From assembly GCA_003001975.1 (NCBI GenBank), contig PVUG01000002.1:124001-188000 (forward strand): a stretch of 64,000 nt of DNA. The letters are read 5' to 3'. The position numbers and the translations under genes were made by a program. Shown piece by piece: positions 18,915 to 28,911 of this stretch. How positions within the stretch are numbered: position 1 is the stretch's first letter; every line of letters begins with the position of its first letter. This stretch comes from Martelella mediterranea (GTDB lineage: Bacteria; Pseudomonadota; Alphaproteobacteria; Rhizobiales; Rhizobiaceae). The notes beneath the pieces were generated by a model, which saw nothing but the letters and a program-made list of their open reading frames with translations, did no database searches and was not told where the DNA came from.

Positions 18915-20796
18915 CTTTGCCCTCCTCGGTCTCGTTCAGCATTTCGTCACCGGGGCGAACCTGCAATTCGTAAAGCGCGTGATAGCGGCCACCCTTTGCC
19001 AGAAGCGCCTCATGGGTGCCGCGTTCAACGATCTCGCCATCTTCCAGAAACAGTATTTCGTCGGCATGCATCAGCGACGACAGGCGGTGGGCAATGACGA
19101 TCATGATGCTGTCACCCGCCATCCGGTGCATGGCCGAGCGGATGCGTTGTTCGGTCCCGGCATCGATGGCTGCCGTCGAATCGTCGAAAACCAGGATCGG
19201 CGGCCTGAGCATCAGCACGCGGGCAATCGAAAGCCGCTGGCGCTGGCCGCCGGAAAGCGACACGCCACGCTCGCCGACAACCGTGTTGTAGTCCTGCGGC
19301 AGGCCAAGCACATAATTGTGGAGCTGGGCCGATTCCGCCGCCCGCTCGATGCGCTGATCGGAAGCCCACGGATCGCCATAGGCGATGTTGTTTTCGATCG
19401 TGGTGGTAAACAGGAAGGAATCCTGCTGCACCACGCCGACAGCACTTCTGAGCGATTCCAGCGTCACATGGCGCACATCCTGGCCATCGATGGTGATCGC
19501 GCCGCCTGTCACGTCGTAAAAGCGCGGCAGAAGGCTTGCAATCGTCGATTTTCCGCTGCCCGGCGGGCCGACGATGCCGATTGTCTGGCCCCTGCGGGCG
19601 GTAAAGCTGACCTTCTTCAAAACAGGCCGGTCGGGCGCATTCGGATAGGCAAAGTCGACATTGTCGAAGCGCAGCACGCCCTCTTTGACATCCAGAGACT
19701 TGGCATCGTCGGCATCGCGAATATCCGGTTCGATATCGAGAAGCTGGAACAGGCGATAACCGCAGGTGGAGGCGCGGGCAAACGAGTTCACCATCATGCC
19801 GATTTGTCGCACGGGCATCTGCAATATGGTCATGAAGGTGAGAAAGGATGTGAGCGTACCGACACTCGTCTGTCCCGTCTTCACCTGATAGCCGCCAACG
19901 ACCAGCACCAGCCCCATGGCAATGAAAAAGGAAAACGTCATGACACTGGTATTGCGCACGCGGATATCCACGCGCTCGTGCTGCAAGCCGAGCGTCACCT
20001 TCGAGGCGCGGTCAAACTTCGCCAGTTCGAAAGCCTGCGCGGCGAAGGCCCGGACCACGCGGATACCGCTCAGGTTTTCGTCCATCACCTGGGTCAGCAC
20101 CGCAAGCCATTCCTGCAGCCGCAGCCATGCGGCCCGCAGCTGTAGCCGCGAGACCGCCGAGCGCCAGCCTACAAACGGCACAAAGCTCAGCGCCAGCAAT
20201 CCAAGCACAAGATCGGTCGACAGCAGCATGAATGCGCCGATGCCAATCAGCAGCGTGAGGAGAACAACGCGAATGAGCCCGGTGGAAAAGAACATCCGCA
20301 CACCCTCGACATCCAGAAGGCCGACAGTGATCAGATCCCCGGAATGAACCCGGCCGTGAAAGCTGAAACTCAGATGCTGGATCTTTTCATAACACATCAG
20401 CCTGATCTTGTAGGCGACGTGATGGCCGACCGACTCGGCGTAATAGTTCTGCACCATGGTGAAGATGCCGCGCGCAACGCTGACGAAAAGCAGCATCCCG
20501 GCTGTTGCCCACAGCGCCTGTTCGGCCGCCTGCCCCTGGGTTCCGCCGGTAATCACCTGCTGGGCCTGATCGACGGCGCGGCCGAGTAGCAGGGGGATCG
20601 ACAGCTGCATCAAGACGGCAGCGACAGTTCCCGCAACGGCAAGTCCGACCTGCCAGGGATAGGCCAGGGTCATCCTGGTGATGCGGGTGAGCACGCCAAG
20701 CCCTTCGGAGACGTCCGACGGTTTGGATGAAAAGCTGGAGGCACGGGGTTTCAATGAGGCAGTTGCGGCTTCGCTCGACACGGCAGTTGCGTCCAA
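18898..20796 (-). CDS. Heterodimeric ABC exporter, subunit A (degenerate Walker B)
   Basis: A 632-residue half-transporter with an exporter membrane domain (~50-345) and an ATPase domain. Walker A is GPPGSGKSTI and the signature is canonical LSGGQRQRLSIAR. Walker B reads LVFDDSTAAID, so the catalytic Glu is Asp. Together with LSLGQ in the partner this predicts one degenerate and one competent ATP site, as in TM287/288- or BmrCD-type exporters. The start is uncertain: the frame opens with TTG at 20796 and the first ATG falls at residue 42, next to the first helix. Confidence 0.92.
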   Translation of the reverse strand: MDATAVSSEAATASLKPRASSFSSKPSDVSEGLGVLTRITRMTLAYPWQVGLAVAGTVAAVLMQLSIPLLLGRAVDQAQQVITGGTQGQAAEQALWATAGMLLFVSVARGIFTMVQNYYAESVGHHVAYKIRLMCYEKIQHLSFSFHGRVHSGDLITVGLLDVEGVRMFFSTGLIRVVLLTLLIGIGAFMLLSTDLVLGLLALSFVPFVGWRSAVSRLQLRAAWLRLQEWLAVLTQVMDENLSGIRVVRAFAAQAFELAKFDRASKVTLGLQHERVDIRVRNTSVMTFSFFIAMGLVLVVGGYQVKTGQTSVGTLTSFLTFMTILQMPVRQIGMMVNSFARASTCGYRLFQLLDIEPDIRDADDAKSLDVKEGVLRFDNVDFAYPNAPDRPVLKKVSFTARRGQTIGIVGPPGSGKSTIASLLPRFYDVTGGAITIDGQDVRHVTLESLRSAVGVVQQDSFLFTTTIENNIAYGDPWASDQRIERAAESAQLHNYVLGLPQDYNTVVGERGVSLSGGQRQRLSIARVLMLRPPILVFDDSTAAIDAGTEQRIRSAMHRMAGDSIMIVIAHRLSSLMHADEILFLEDGEIVERGTHEALLAKGGRYHALYELQVRPGDEMLNETEEGKDGNAS

Positions 20797-21071
20797 TGGC
20801 TTGGTTCAAAAATGCGGAGAATGGTATTCGGGGGAGAAACGCAAAACAGAACGGAAAACGCGGATACGCGAAAACTGTTTTCCTCCAAGACCTTCGGGAA
20901 CGCGTGGTCTCCTCTCCCGCACGTCCGATGTCTCGATGTGAGTCCTTGCGAACCTATCATAAATCGCAGGCGTCGTCGCCCGGGCGCAGCGCATTTTATG
21001 CGCAATGCTGCTTTCAAAGGGCCACCGCCCGCATTGGAGACCGCGCCTGCTGGCGCGGCCTTCCCGCCATC

Positions 21072-21710
21072 TCAGGCGGCCTTGCGAAGTGCGCCAACCA
21101 GCGGCACGCCAGAGCGTTCGGCCATGCGCGTTCGGTAGTCCTCGACCGGCTCCGGCACGGCAAAGTCCGGTACGGTCGAAAGCGCGCGCAGAACCGGAAA
21201 CAGCATGATATCGTTGATCGACGCGCCCTCGGGATCGGGCAGGAACCCAGCCAGCGCCGCAAGTCCCTTCAGCATCTCGGCCTTGTGCGTCTCCGTTTCG
21301 GCCAGCAGCGCATCGAAGGAGCCGAAATTCGCTTCCTTTTTCGCGGTAAAATAAGCACGGGCGGCTTCGGTCCTGAATTCGGGAAACACCGGATCCGGCG
21401 TGCGCGGGATCACAAGCGCATCGATGGTGCTACCCCAGGCTTTGAGCCAGTCGGTAATTTCCTTGCGCGGCGTGCCGTCAAACAGGCGCTCGCCGGAAAC
21501 GCCATCAACCCTGGCAACGATATCGAGGCTTTCAGCCATGTAGCCGTTTTCATCCTCAAGGATCGGCGCCATTTTCTTGCCGATCATCCGGATCGGCGTT
21601 TCCTCATCGTCATTGAGCAGAAAGGCGAGTTCAAAAGGGATGTTCTTGAGGCCGAAGGGCATCCGGGCGCGGACGCAAAACGGGCAATGATCATAAACAT
21701 AAAGCTTCAT
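21072..21710 (-). CDS. grxB: Glutaredoxin 2 (GST-like)
   Basis: A 212-residue glutathione-dependent oxidoreductase of the large GrxB type, close to the 215 residues of E. coli Grx2. It starts MKLYVYDHCPFCVRARMPFG with the CPFC active site (Cys9, Cys12), followed by KNIPFEL and a GST-like helical domain. The ATG at 21710 has AAGGAAA upstream. It is separated from the ABC exporter by 275 bases in which I see no gene. Confidence 0.94.
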   Translation of the reverse strand: MKLYVYDHCPFCVRARMPFGLKNIPFELAFLLNDDEETPIRMIGKKMAPILEDENGYMAESLDIVARVDGVSGERLFDGTPRKEITDWLKAWGSTIDALVIPRTPDPVFPEFRTEAARAYFTAKKEANFGSFDALLAETETHKAEMLKGLAALAGFLPDPEGASINDIMLFPVLRALSTVPDFAVPEPVEDYRTRMAERSGVPLVGALRKAA

Positions 21711-22014
21711 TGGTATTTCCTTACCGCTTGACGGTGACCGGAACGCCTTGCGGCGAACCACCGTCGCATTTCAGGTCAGTCACGTGCGAGCCGGCTTCGG
21801 GAGGAAAGCGCCGACCGACAGCAACGCCTGACAGCGTAAGCATGTCTGCACCTTCGCACCAGCCCCCTGCCTGCCTTGCGCAAACGGCGAGCGCCGTTGC
21901 ACCGGTCAAAGCGCCCGTGCCGCCCGGAGCAGGCCACGGGTTGAAGGCAGGCCACGGGTTAATATGGCGCGCACTTCGGAAATGTCGAGTTCGTCAGCGG
22001 TATGGCCGGCCGAA
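21711..22014 (-). other. 304-base gap with open frame and two-copy 18-bp repeat
   Basis: Between the MFS transporter and grxB a leftward frame stays open for about 90 codons up to a stop at 21721, 11 bases before grxB. It has only a TTG (21909) or an internal ATG as possible starts. Before the TTG the frame reads NPWPAFNPWPAPGG, coded by the repeat GCAGGCCACGGGTT at 21929-21942 and 21947-21960. The peptide has three cysteines and no match I recognise. It could be a gene remnant, a leader peptide or chance. Confidence 0.3.
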
Positions 22015-23454
22015 TTATCCGCTTGCTGCAGCGCGGTGGCCGAACCGGAACATCAGCACCATGCCGGCAAGTGTGAAAAGCGAGGTGGCCAGGATGGCGG
22101 CATACCAGCCGAAAAACAGGCCTTCGCTGCCGGCTGCGGAAATCAGCACGGAGCTGATGGCAATACCGATGGATGAACCGAGATAGCGTGCGGTGTTGTT
22201 GGCCGCCGAGCCCATTGCCGCACGTTCGGGCGGAACACTTTCGACGGCGGCCTGACCCAGCGCGCCATTGAGAATGCCGTTGGCAATGCCTGCGACAACA
22301 AGGCCGGGAAGAACCAGCCCCCAGAAAGCGCCATCTGTCAGCAGAAGCAGCAGGAGCTGCCCGGCGAGGCACCCGGCCATCGACAGAAGAACCCGGTTGC
22401 GGGAGGAAAGCGAAGCCGGCAGGAAACGGGCGGTGAAAGGCGAAATCGCCGTGATCCCCGACCAGCCCAGCAGAACGACCGCAGCCACGATTGGGCTCAT
22501 GCCATAGGCGCGCTCCAGCACTGTCGGCACCATGGTCATCAGCGCCAGAACGCCCGCGCCCGACGCAAAGGCGGCAACCGTTGCACCGACAAAATCGGGG
22601 CGACGGAACAGCGCAAGCTGGATGATCGGATTTTCGACCCGTTTCTCAAGCCGCACGAACACGTAAAGCAAGACGACGCTTGCAACGAGAAGCGCAACCA
22701 CAGAAAACGTCAGACCCAGCCGGATCTCTGTCAGCGCAGACAGCAATGCCCCCAGCCCGGCCATCAGCAGGACCGAGCCCAGGATATCGATCCGGGCCCG
22801 GTCGCCGAAGCTTTTGGGCAAAGGTTTCATCGCAGCGATCCCAAGTGCTGTGGAAACAAGCGCGATCAGCCAGTGATCGGCGCGCCAGCCGCCGATAACC
22901 AGCGTCAGCGAGGCAATGATGGGGCCGACGGCAACCCCGGCACCGAGGGCCGCAGCCCAGACAGCGGCAGCGGATTTCAGACGCGAACCGGTAAAAACCT
23001 GCCCGATCAGCCCGAGACCACAAGCCATAATGCCGGCGCTGCCAAGCCCCTGCAGGACACGGCCGATGATGAGAACAGTGGCATTCGGGGCCAGAGCGGA
23101 TACGAGGGACGATGCAGCCGTCAGCCACAGACCGGCCAGAAACGTTTCCCGCCGTCCGCGGCTGTCACCTAGCGCACCGGCCGTCAACAGCCCGACGGCC
23201 GCGCCCAGCGGCATGCCGCTCATGACCCAGGCCTGCGCACCGGCCGAAAGGCTTAAGCCCTGCGTCATCGCGTTCAGTGTCGTCAGCGGCGCGGTGAAAA
23301 CCACCAGTGCCAGACAGGTCGCAAGCGCGACAATGATCAGCGTTGCACCGGCGCTGTCCCTTGCAGTCGTATTTTCCAAGTCAGTATCCGATTTTTCCGG
23401 GAGGTCATCACGCACAGACAAACCGGTGATCGCCAGACTATTGGCCGCGACCAC
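22015..23454 (-). CDS. MFS transporter, DHA2-like (about 14 helices)
   Basis: A 479-residue exporter-type permease with about 14 hydrophobic segments. It has GALGDSRGRRETFLAG after helix 2, the motif A of drug:H+ antiporters, and GVAVGPIIASLTLVIGGWRADHW resembling motif C. The frame opens with GTG at 23454 without a clear ribosome site; the membrane region starts only at residue ~36, so a start nearer 23380 is possible. Substrate unknown. It lies beside, but points away from, the cupin operon. Confidence 0.87.
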   Translation of the reverse strand: MVAANSLAITGLSVRDDLPEKSDTDLENTTARDSAGATLIIVALATCLALVVFTAPLTTLNAMTQGLSLSAGAQAWVMSGMPLGAAVGLLTAGALGDSRGRRETFLAGLWLTAASSLVSALAPNATVLIIGRVLQGLGSAGIMACGLGLIGQVFTGSRLKSAAAVWAAALGAGVAVGPIIASLTLVIGGWRADHWLIALVSTALGIAAMKPLPKSFGDRARIDILGSVLLMAGLGALLSALTEIRLGLTFSVVALLVASVVLLYVFVRLEKRVENPIIQLALFRRPDFVGATVAAFASGAGVLALMTMVPTVLERAYGMSPIVAAVVLLGWSGITAISPFTARFLPASLSSRNRVLLSMAGCLAGQLLLLLLTDGAFWGLVLPGLVVAGIANGILNGALGQAAVESVPPERAAMGSAANNTARYLGSSIGIAISSVLISAAGSEGLFFGWYAAILATSLFTLAGMVLMFRFGHRAAASG

Positions 23455-23537
23455 CGGTTTGGTTGATTTTTCGCAGTGCGCGCATGCTGTCTCAAGACAG
23501 CGGGGCCCGGGCGAAGTCCTCGCCCGGACGGGTTCCG

Positions 23538-23933
23538 TCAGCCGTTATAGTCGGCGTCGGAAACCTTCTCCATCCAGGTCACGGGCGAACCGTCAATGCT
23601 TTCCTGAATGGCAATATGGCTCATGGCCGTTTCGGGGGCTGCGCCATGCCAGTGCTTTTCTTCGGCGGGGAACCAGACGACATCGCCCTGCGAAATTTCC
23701 TCGATCGGTCCACCCTCGCGCTGAACGCGGCCCTTGCCGAAGGTGACGATCAGTGTCTGGCCTGCGGGGTGGGTATGCCAGGCTGTGCGCGCGCCGGGCT
23801 CGAAGGTGACATGCGCACCGCCGGTGCGGCCGGGCTCTTCGGCGGCAAACAGCGGATCAACACGCACCGTGCCGGTAAACCAGTCTTCCGGGCCTTTCAT
23901 GGAAGGGGCGGATCCAGAACGAATAATTTTCAT
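23538..23933 (-). CDS. Cupin domain protein
   Basis: A 131-residue single cupin. Metal-site motif 1 is WHTHPAGQT, with Gln where many cupins have Glu; motif 2 is [15 protein letters not shown]. Similar small cupins, often beside CMD proteins and aldo/keto reductases, are annotated as quercetinase- or hydroxynitrile lyase-like, but no substrate is established here. AAAGGAG precedes the ATG, 23 bases after the F420-type gene, so the two form an operon behind the LysR-type site at 24664. Confidence 0.87.
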   Translation of the reverse strand: MKIIRSGSAPSMKGPEDWFTGTVRVDPLFAAEEPGRTGGAHVTFEPGARTAWHTHPAGQTLIVTFGKGRVQREGGPIEEISQGDVVWFPAEEKHWHGAAPETAMSHIAIQESIDGSPVTWMEKVSDADYNG

Positions 23934-23956
23934 GACAAGTCTCCTTTAAAACACGT

Positions 23957-24595
23957 TCAATCTTGCAGTTTTTCAAATCGATAGACCAATGCGGCACCGC
24001 CGGGTTGCCCATAGGCGAGTTCGGCGGTGACCATGACGAAGGGTTCGACAAACCGGCCGGTCCTGAGCCCGCCGGCTTCCAGCGGTTCAAAACCGATGTC
24101 GCGGATCAAACCGCCGGCCAGTTCCTTTGCGCCGCTGTCGTCACCATAAACCAGAAGGTTCGGACGCGGGGTCTGGGTGCGGCGGGCAAAAACCCTGACA
24201 AAACTCTCCGACGGCGCGGTATTGAAGCACGAGACCCAGCGCGCCTTCGGGCGCTTGCGGGCCAGTTCTTCCGCACCGGATGTGGTCATGCCGACCACAA
24301 GTTCGCTGTCGCTGTCGTTGAGCGGCACGCAGCAGTTCAGGACAACGGTTCCGGCCAGATCACCCGCCTGGCCGAGCACATCGTCAACGCGCGACCAGTG
24401 GACGGCAAGAAGAACGACATCCGCGCCGCTGACGGCGTCTGCGACCGTGGCCGTCGCCGCATTCGCCTGTCCTGCCAGTCGTTCCAGCTTTTGCGGACTT
24501 CTGGAATAGGCGAATGTGACCGAATGACCGCACTGCGCCCAAAGCGAACCGAGCTTTGCCCCGATCAGGCCGGATCCGAGAATCGCGATGTTCAT
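23957..24595 (-). CDS. F420-dependent NADP oxidoreductase-like protein
   Basis: A 212-residue Rossmann protein of the NADPH:F420 oxidoreductase family, which in non-F420 bacteria probably uses NAD(P)H only. The dinucleotide motif is AILGSGLIGAKLG at the very N-terminus; a VLLAVHWSRVDDVL strand-helix follows, then VLNCCVPLND. The ATG has AGGAG at 7 bases. First gene of a two-gene unit with the cupin; the dyad at 24664-24680 lies about 70-85 bases upstream. Confidence 0.85.
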   Translation of the reverse strand: MNIAILGSGLIGAKLGSLWAQCGHSVTFAYSRSPQKLERLAGQANAATATVADAVSGADVVLLAVHWSRVDDVLGQAGDLAGTVVLNCCVPLNDSDSELVVGMTTSGAEELARKRPKARWVSCFNTAPSESFVRVFARRTQTPRPNLLVYGDDSGAKELAGGLIRDIGFEPLEAGGLRTGRFVEPFVMVTAELAYGQPGGAALVYRFEKLQD

Positions 24596-24663
24596 GTCGA
24601 TCTCCTTGCGCCCGATATAGCCCCCGACCCGGTATGGAAAAAGGCCCGCTCATTCCTTGCAGC

Positions 24664-24680
24664 CATGAAAATCATTCATG
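24664..24680. promoter_or_regulatory. LysR-type dyad CATGAA-N5-TTCATG (site A)
   Basis: A perfect 6-bp dyad with a 5-base spacer that contains T-N11-A, the LysR box. It lies 69-85 bases before the F420-type/cupin operon. It is the best of four related sites in this region (also 25592, 26647 and 29646) and the probable target of the LysR regulator at 25616-26512. Confidence 0.6.
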
Positions 24681-24726
24681 GTTGTAAAAGGCGATGCGCA
24701 CCTTTCCACCCGACTTTCAATGGCGT

Positions 24727-25488
24727 TCAGCCTTCGCGCGATTCAAACACGTCCTTGGCCACCGGCATTGCGGAAAACACCTTCGGCCAGCCGGTGTAGA
24801 ACGCAAGGTGGGCCAGAACGGCGCCGGCTTCTTCCTGCGTCAGGCCGTTGTCCATGGCCTTGTTGAGGTGGAAGCTCATCTGATCGGGCTGACCGGATGC
24901 GATCAACGCGGCAACGGTCACAAGGCTGCGGTCGCGCGGCTCAAGGTCCGGACGCAGCCACAGATCGAGAAACAGAAGCTGCTGGGTGTTGTCGACAACG
25001 CCCTGGCTGACATTGCCGTAATTGGTCGACACAAGTTCCTGGCGCGCCGCCTCGGCCTCCTCGTCCAGCGGCAGCAATTCCGGGTCCGGCGATGGCAGGT
25101 TTTCCGCAGTGACGCCGCGTTCGGCAAAAACAGGCTCCATGGCGGTCGCCGCAACTGTGGCGTTGCCCCAGCCGGTGTAAAACGCCAGATGGGTGATGGT
25201 TTCAGCCAGTTCGGCCGGCTCGACGCCGGCATCAAGCGCAACGGCTGTAAACGCCGCCAGCTCTTCGGTCTGGTGCATGGTCATCATGGCGGCAAAGGTG
25301 ACGAGCGCGCGATCGCGGGTGGAAAGCTCTTCACCTTTCCAGACCGTGCCGATCAGGTCCTTGCTCGAATAGGCCTGCAATGCCGGAGCGACCTTGCCGA
25401 CGGCATCGGGAATCGTGGTCGAGACATCCTGTGCAGCAGCGCCGGTTGTCATGAAGGCAAGGGCAGAGGCTGTGATATATTTCTTCAT
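24727..25488 (-). CDS. Exported carboxymuconolactone decarboxylase-family protein, two CMD repeats
   Basis: A 253-residue protein with an N-terminal signal peptide ending near AAAQD. Two CMD domains follow (about 45-115 and 165-240), each with the THLAFYTGW or AHLAFYTGW helix. There is no cysteine anywhere, so an AhpD-like peroxidase mechanism is excluded; the true decarboxylase is cytoplasmic and single-domain, so function is open. The ATG at 25488 with AGGAG upstream fits the signal peptide start. Preceded by LysR-type site B. Confidence 0.87.
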   Translation of the reverse strand: MKKYITASALAFMTTGAAAQDVSTTIPDAVGKVAPALQAYSSKDLIGTVWKGEELSTRDRALVTFAAMMTMHQTEELAAFTAVALDAGVEPAELAETITHLAFYTGWGNATVAATAMEPVFAERGVTAENLPSPDPELLPLDEEAEAARQELVSTNYGNVSQGVVDNTQQLLFLDLWLRPDLEPRDRSLVTVAALIASGQPDQMSFHLNKAMDNGLTQEEAGAVLAHLAFYTGWPKVFSAMPVAKDVFESREG

Positions 25489-25591
25489 TTGCGGTCTCCT
25501 CAAGATCCAGTGTCGGTCGCTATAATGATTGTGACACTCATGATCTGGGGCGGGAACGGCCGCAGATAATACCCGGCTGCGCGATTGCACT

Positions 25592-25608
25592 CATGCCTGA
25601 GGCTCATG
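25592..25608. promoter_or_regulatory. LysR-type dyad CATGCC-N5-CTCATG (site B)
   Basis: CATG-N9-CATG with the same spacing and T-N11-A core as site A, but weaker inner bases. It lies 104-120 bases before the exported CMD gene, between it and the LysR gene stop. Confidence 0.45.
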
Positions 25609-25615
25609 AATGGGC

Positions 25616-26512
25616 TCAGGCCCGTTCGCGCAGGGCATCCAGCACGACCTGAAAAGCCGAAGACGGCCGTTCGCGGCTGGGATAATAAAAGTGAAAGCCC
25701 GGAAAATAGGGGCAATACTGCTCAAGGCAAAGCTCCAACCGGCCGGATGCGATTTCGGCATCGACAAGCCCTTCGGGCACAAGCGCAAGGCCATAACCGT
25801 CGCATGCAGCCCGCGCGACCGGGTTGATCGTGTTGAAACATATCTGCCCGTCGACCTTGACCCGGATGTCCTTGCCGTCCTCATCCTCGAATTCCCAGGC
25901 ATAAAGTGCACCATGGGTGGACAGGCGCAGGTTGATGCAGCGATGTTCGCTGAGCTGTTGCGGCGTTTCAGGCCTGCCGCGCGCGGCGAAATAGGCAGGC
26001 GAACCGACGCAAACCATGCGTTCGTCGGGGCCAATGCGAATGGCAATCATCCCCTCGCTTACCTGCTCGCCGTAGCGCACGCCGGCATCGCACTGGGCAG
26101 AGGCCAGATCGGTAAAGCCATAATCCACCACGAATTCGACATTGACCCTGGGATGGTTTTCGAGCACCGGCGCAAGCTTCGGCCACATCAGCTTGTCGAT
26201 GGCATAATCCGTCGACACGATCCGCACCGTGCCGGAGGGCTCGCCCCGACTGTCGGTCAGCGCCTGCAAACGCGCTTCGATGGTCTCGAAACACGGGCCC
26301 AGCGTCAAAAGCAGGTCTTCGCCCTCGATGGTCGGCGCCACGGAGCGCGTCGTTCGGGTCAGAAGCCGCAGGCCCAGCCGGGTTTCGAGGGCCTTGATGG
26401 TGTGGCTGAGCGCCGACTGGGAGACATTGAGCCGGGCCGCCGCACGGGTGAAACTGCGTTCCTCTGCGACAACCGACAATGCAATCAGATCATTGATATT
26501 CTCACGCAGCAT
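25616..26512 (-). CDS. LysR family transcriptional regulator
   Basis: A 298-residue regulator. The N-terminal winged helix has RSFTRAAARLNVSQSALSHTIKALE (about 18-42), and a periplasmic-binding-type effector domain covers ~90-295. It is divergent from the aldo/keto reductase and surrounded by redox genes, each preceded by a CATGAA-type dyad; the effector is unknown. The 272-base divergent region holds a N5 dyad (26647) and a second dyad with N8 spacing at 26567-26586, consistent with autoregulation. Confidence 0.93.
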   Translation of the reverse strand: MLRENINDLIALSVVAEERSFTRAAARLNVSQSALSHTIKALETRLGLRLLTRTTRSVAPTIEGEDLLLTLGPCFETIEARLQALTDSRGEPSGTVRIVSTDYAIDKLMWPKLAPVLENHPRVNVEFVVDYGFTDLASAQCDAGVRYGEQVSEGMIAIRIGPDERMVCVGSPAYFAARGRPETPQQLSEHRCINLRLSTHGALYAWEFEDEDGKDIRVKVDGQICFNTINPVARAACDGYGLALVPEGLVDAEIASGRLELCLEQYCPYFPGFHFYYPSRERPSSAFQVVLDALRERA

Positions 26513-26566
26513 GACTGTCTCCGAACGTTAAGGCGGGATGGCCGGATCGTATATATGTGCTCCGTT

Positions 26567-26586
26567 CATGAAAACCCACATTCATG
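26567..26586. promoter_or_regulatory. CATGAA-N8-TTCATG dyad in LysR/AKR divergent region
   Basis: Perfect half-sites as in site A but with an 8-base spacer, 55 bases upstream of the LysR start. Possibly a second regulator contact or an activation site. Confidence 0.4.
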
Positions 26587-26646
26587 TACAAGACAACACA
26601 GTGCCCCGGCCTGTTTGCGGTGTTTCTGCAAGACCGGCGTCCGGAA

Positions 26647-26663
26647 CATGAACCGGTTTCATT
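26647..26663. promoter_or_regulatory. LysR-type dyad CATGAA-N5-TTCATT (site C)
   Basis: Eleven of twelve arm bases match site A and the T-N11-A core is kept. It lies 122-138 bases before the aldo/keto reductase and is followed by a further CATGAA half-site at 26669-26674. Confidence 0.55.
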
Positions 26664-26769
26664 GTTGTCATGAACGTGATCCGCTGGTTTCAGCAGTGCA
26701 CCGCCCCCAAATTCAAACAGAGGCGTCGGTATGCCTGAACGGCATCGACCGATTATGCCGTCTGAATAA

Positions 26770-27768
<999 letters not shown>

Positions 27769-27822
27769 ATGTAGGCGCTCAGCACGGCCAGCCGCCCGAA
27801 AAGACGGCTGGCGTGTGTTGTT

Positions 27823-28911
27823 TCAGCCCTTGGCTGCGGCCGACTTTTCAATCGCGTCCAGCACTTCGTGCAGGGCCACGCCATCTGCAAATGTCGGCGC
27901 GGTGCGGGTGCCGTTTTGAATGTCGTCGGCAAGACGGGCATAGATACCGGCGACATTGCGGGCGCCGGGAAATTCGGGCTTTCCTTCATAAACGGACGGG
28001 TCGGGCATCTGGTCGCTCAGCACCTTCTCCTCGCCATGCGCGCCCTTGATGGTGAGCTGCACCATCTGGGCGTGGCCAAGACCGGCCGTCACCTGGATAT
28101 CACCCTCGGTTCCGTTGATTTCCCAGAGGAAATTGGTGCCGCGATTGACGCCGCCCTTGTAGTGCAGCGAGAAAGCAGCACCGCTTTCCATCTTTCCCTG
28201 CACCATAACCTGGTCGGCCGCCGTCTTCGGCTTGTCCTCATGCGTATCGGTGACGGTGACCGTCTTGAAATTGAAGCCGAGTGTAGCGTCCAGCGGACCG
28301 AATTCGCCCAGAACATCCTTCACGGCCGCCAGCGTATGGGCCATCGGGATATCTTCCATCCTGGCGCCGTTTGCGGCGTCGAAGAGGTAGTAGAGCGCCG
28401 AGCTTGTCTCATTTGCCCAGTTGCCGCCGGTTCCGATCAGCGAGGTGGACAGCACCCTGCCGACATAACCATCGGCAACCAGTTTTTTCAGATGCAGGAT
28501 TTCAGGCGCGGCGCGGGCCTGTGTGCCGACAACCGCAACGACGCCTTTTTCGTCTGCCAGCGCGGCAAGCGCCTTCGCCTCTTCCAGCCCGTTGCCGAGC
28601 GGCCATTCGCAATAGACGTGTTTTCCCGCATTCAGCGCCAGCGAAACCAGCTCGAAATGATAGGGCACCTTGACCGTGACCACGACCAGATCGATCTCAG
28701 GCGAGGCGGCAAGATCGGCAGGGGTGTCGAAAGCATGCTTCAGGCCCAGCGCTTCAGCGGTGCGTCGGCCACTTTCCGGCGATGAATTGGCAACACCGAC
28801 GACCTCGAAACGATCGCCGAGCGATTTCAGCGCGGGAATATGCGCCGTCGATGCCCAGTTGCTGTCGGGATTGAGGCCGATAAAGCCGACGCGAATTGGA
28901 GTATTGGCCAT
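27823..28911 (-). CDS. Gal80-like Gfo/Idh/MocA family protein
   Basis: A 362-residue protein with an N-terminal Rossmann domain (RVGFIGLNPDSNWASTAHIPAL) and the C-terminal Gfo/Idh/MocA sheet domain. The usual catalytic EKP motif is replaced by Glu102-Trp103-Pro104 (CEWPLGNG), so the lysine is lost. That and the GFIGLN opening resemble yeast Gal80, a non-enzymatic sensor, though bacterial EWP proteins may still be enzymes. It is convergent with the aldo/keto reductase and has no CATGAA dyad upstream. Confidence 0.87.
   Translation of the reverse strand: MANTPIRVGFIGLNPDSNWASTAHIPALKSLGDRFEVVGVANSSPESGRRTAEALGLKHAFDTPADLAASPEIDLVVVTVKVPYHFELVSLALNAGKHVYCEWPLGNGLEEAKALAALADEKGVVAVVGTQARAAPEILHLKKLVADGYVGRVLSTSLIGTGGNWANETSSALYYLFDAANGARMEDIPMAHTLAAVKDVLGEFGPLDATLGFNFKTVTVTDTHEDKPKTAADQVMVQGKMESGAAFSLHYKGGVNRGTNFLWEINGTEGDIQVTAGLGHAQMVQLTIKGAHGEEKVLSDQMPDPSVYEGKPEFPGARNVAGIYARLADDIQNGTRTAPTFADGVALHEVLDAIEKSAAAKG

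Noticed and set aside
17133-20145. Two long plus-strand frames (654 and 450 codons) opposite the ABC exporter genes
   Set aside because: The minus strand carries complete Walker A, signature and Walker B motifs; the plus frames are rich in His/Arg/Asp in shadow-like patterns and have no start signals.
21929-21960. Direct repeat as a possible CRISPR or mobile element end
   Set aside because: Only two 14-bp copies with a 4-base spacer and no cas or transposase gene nearby.
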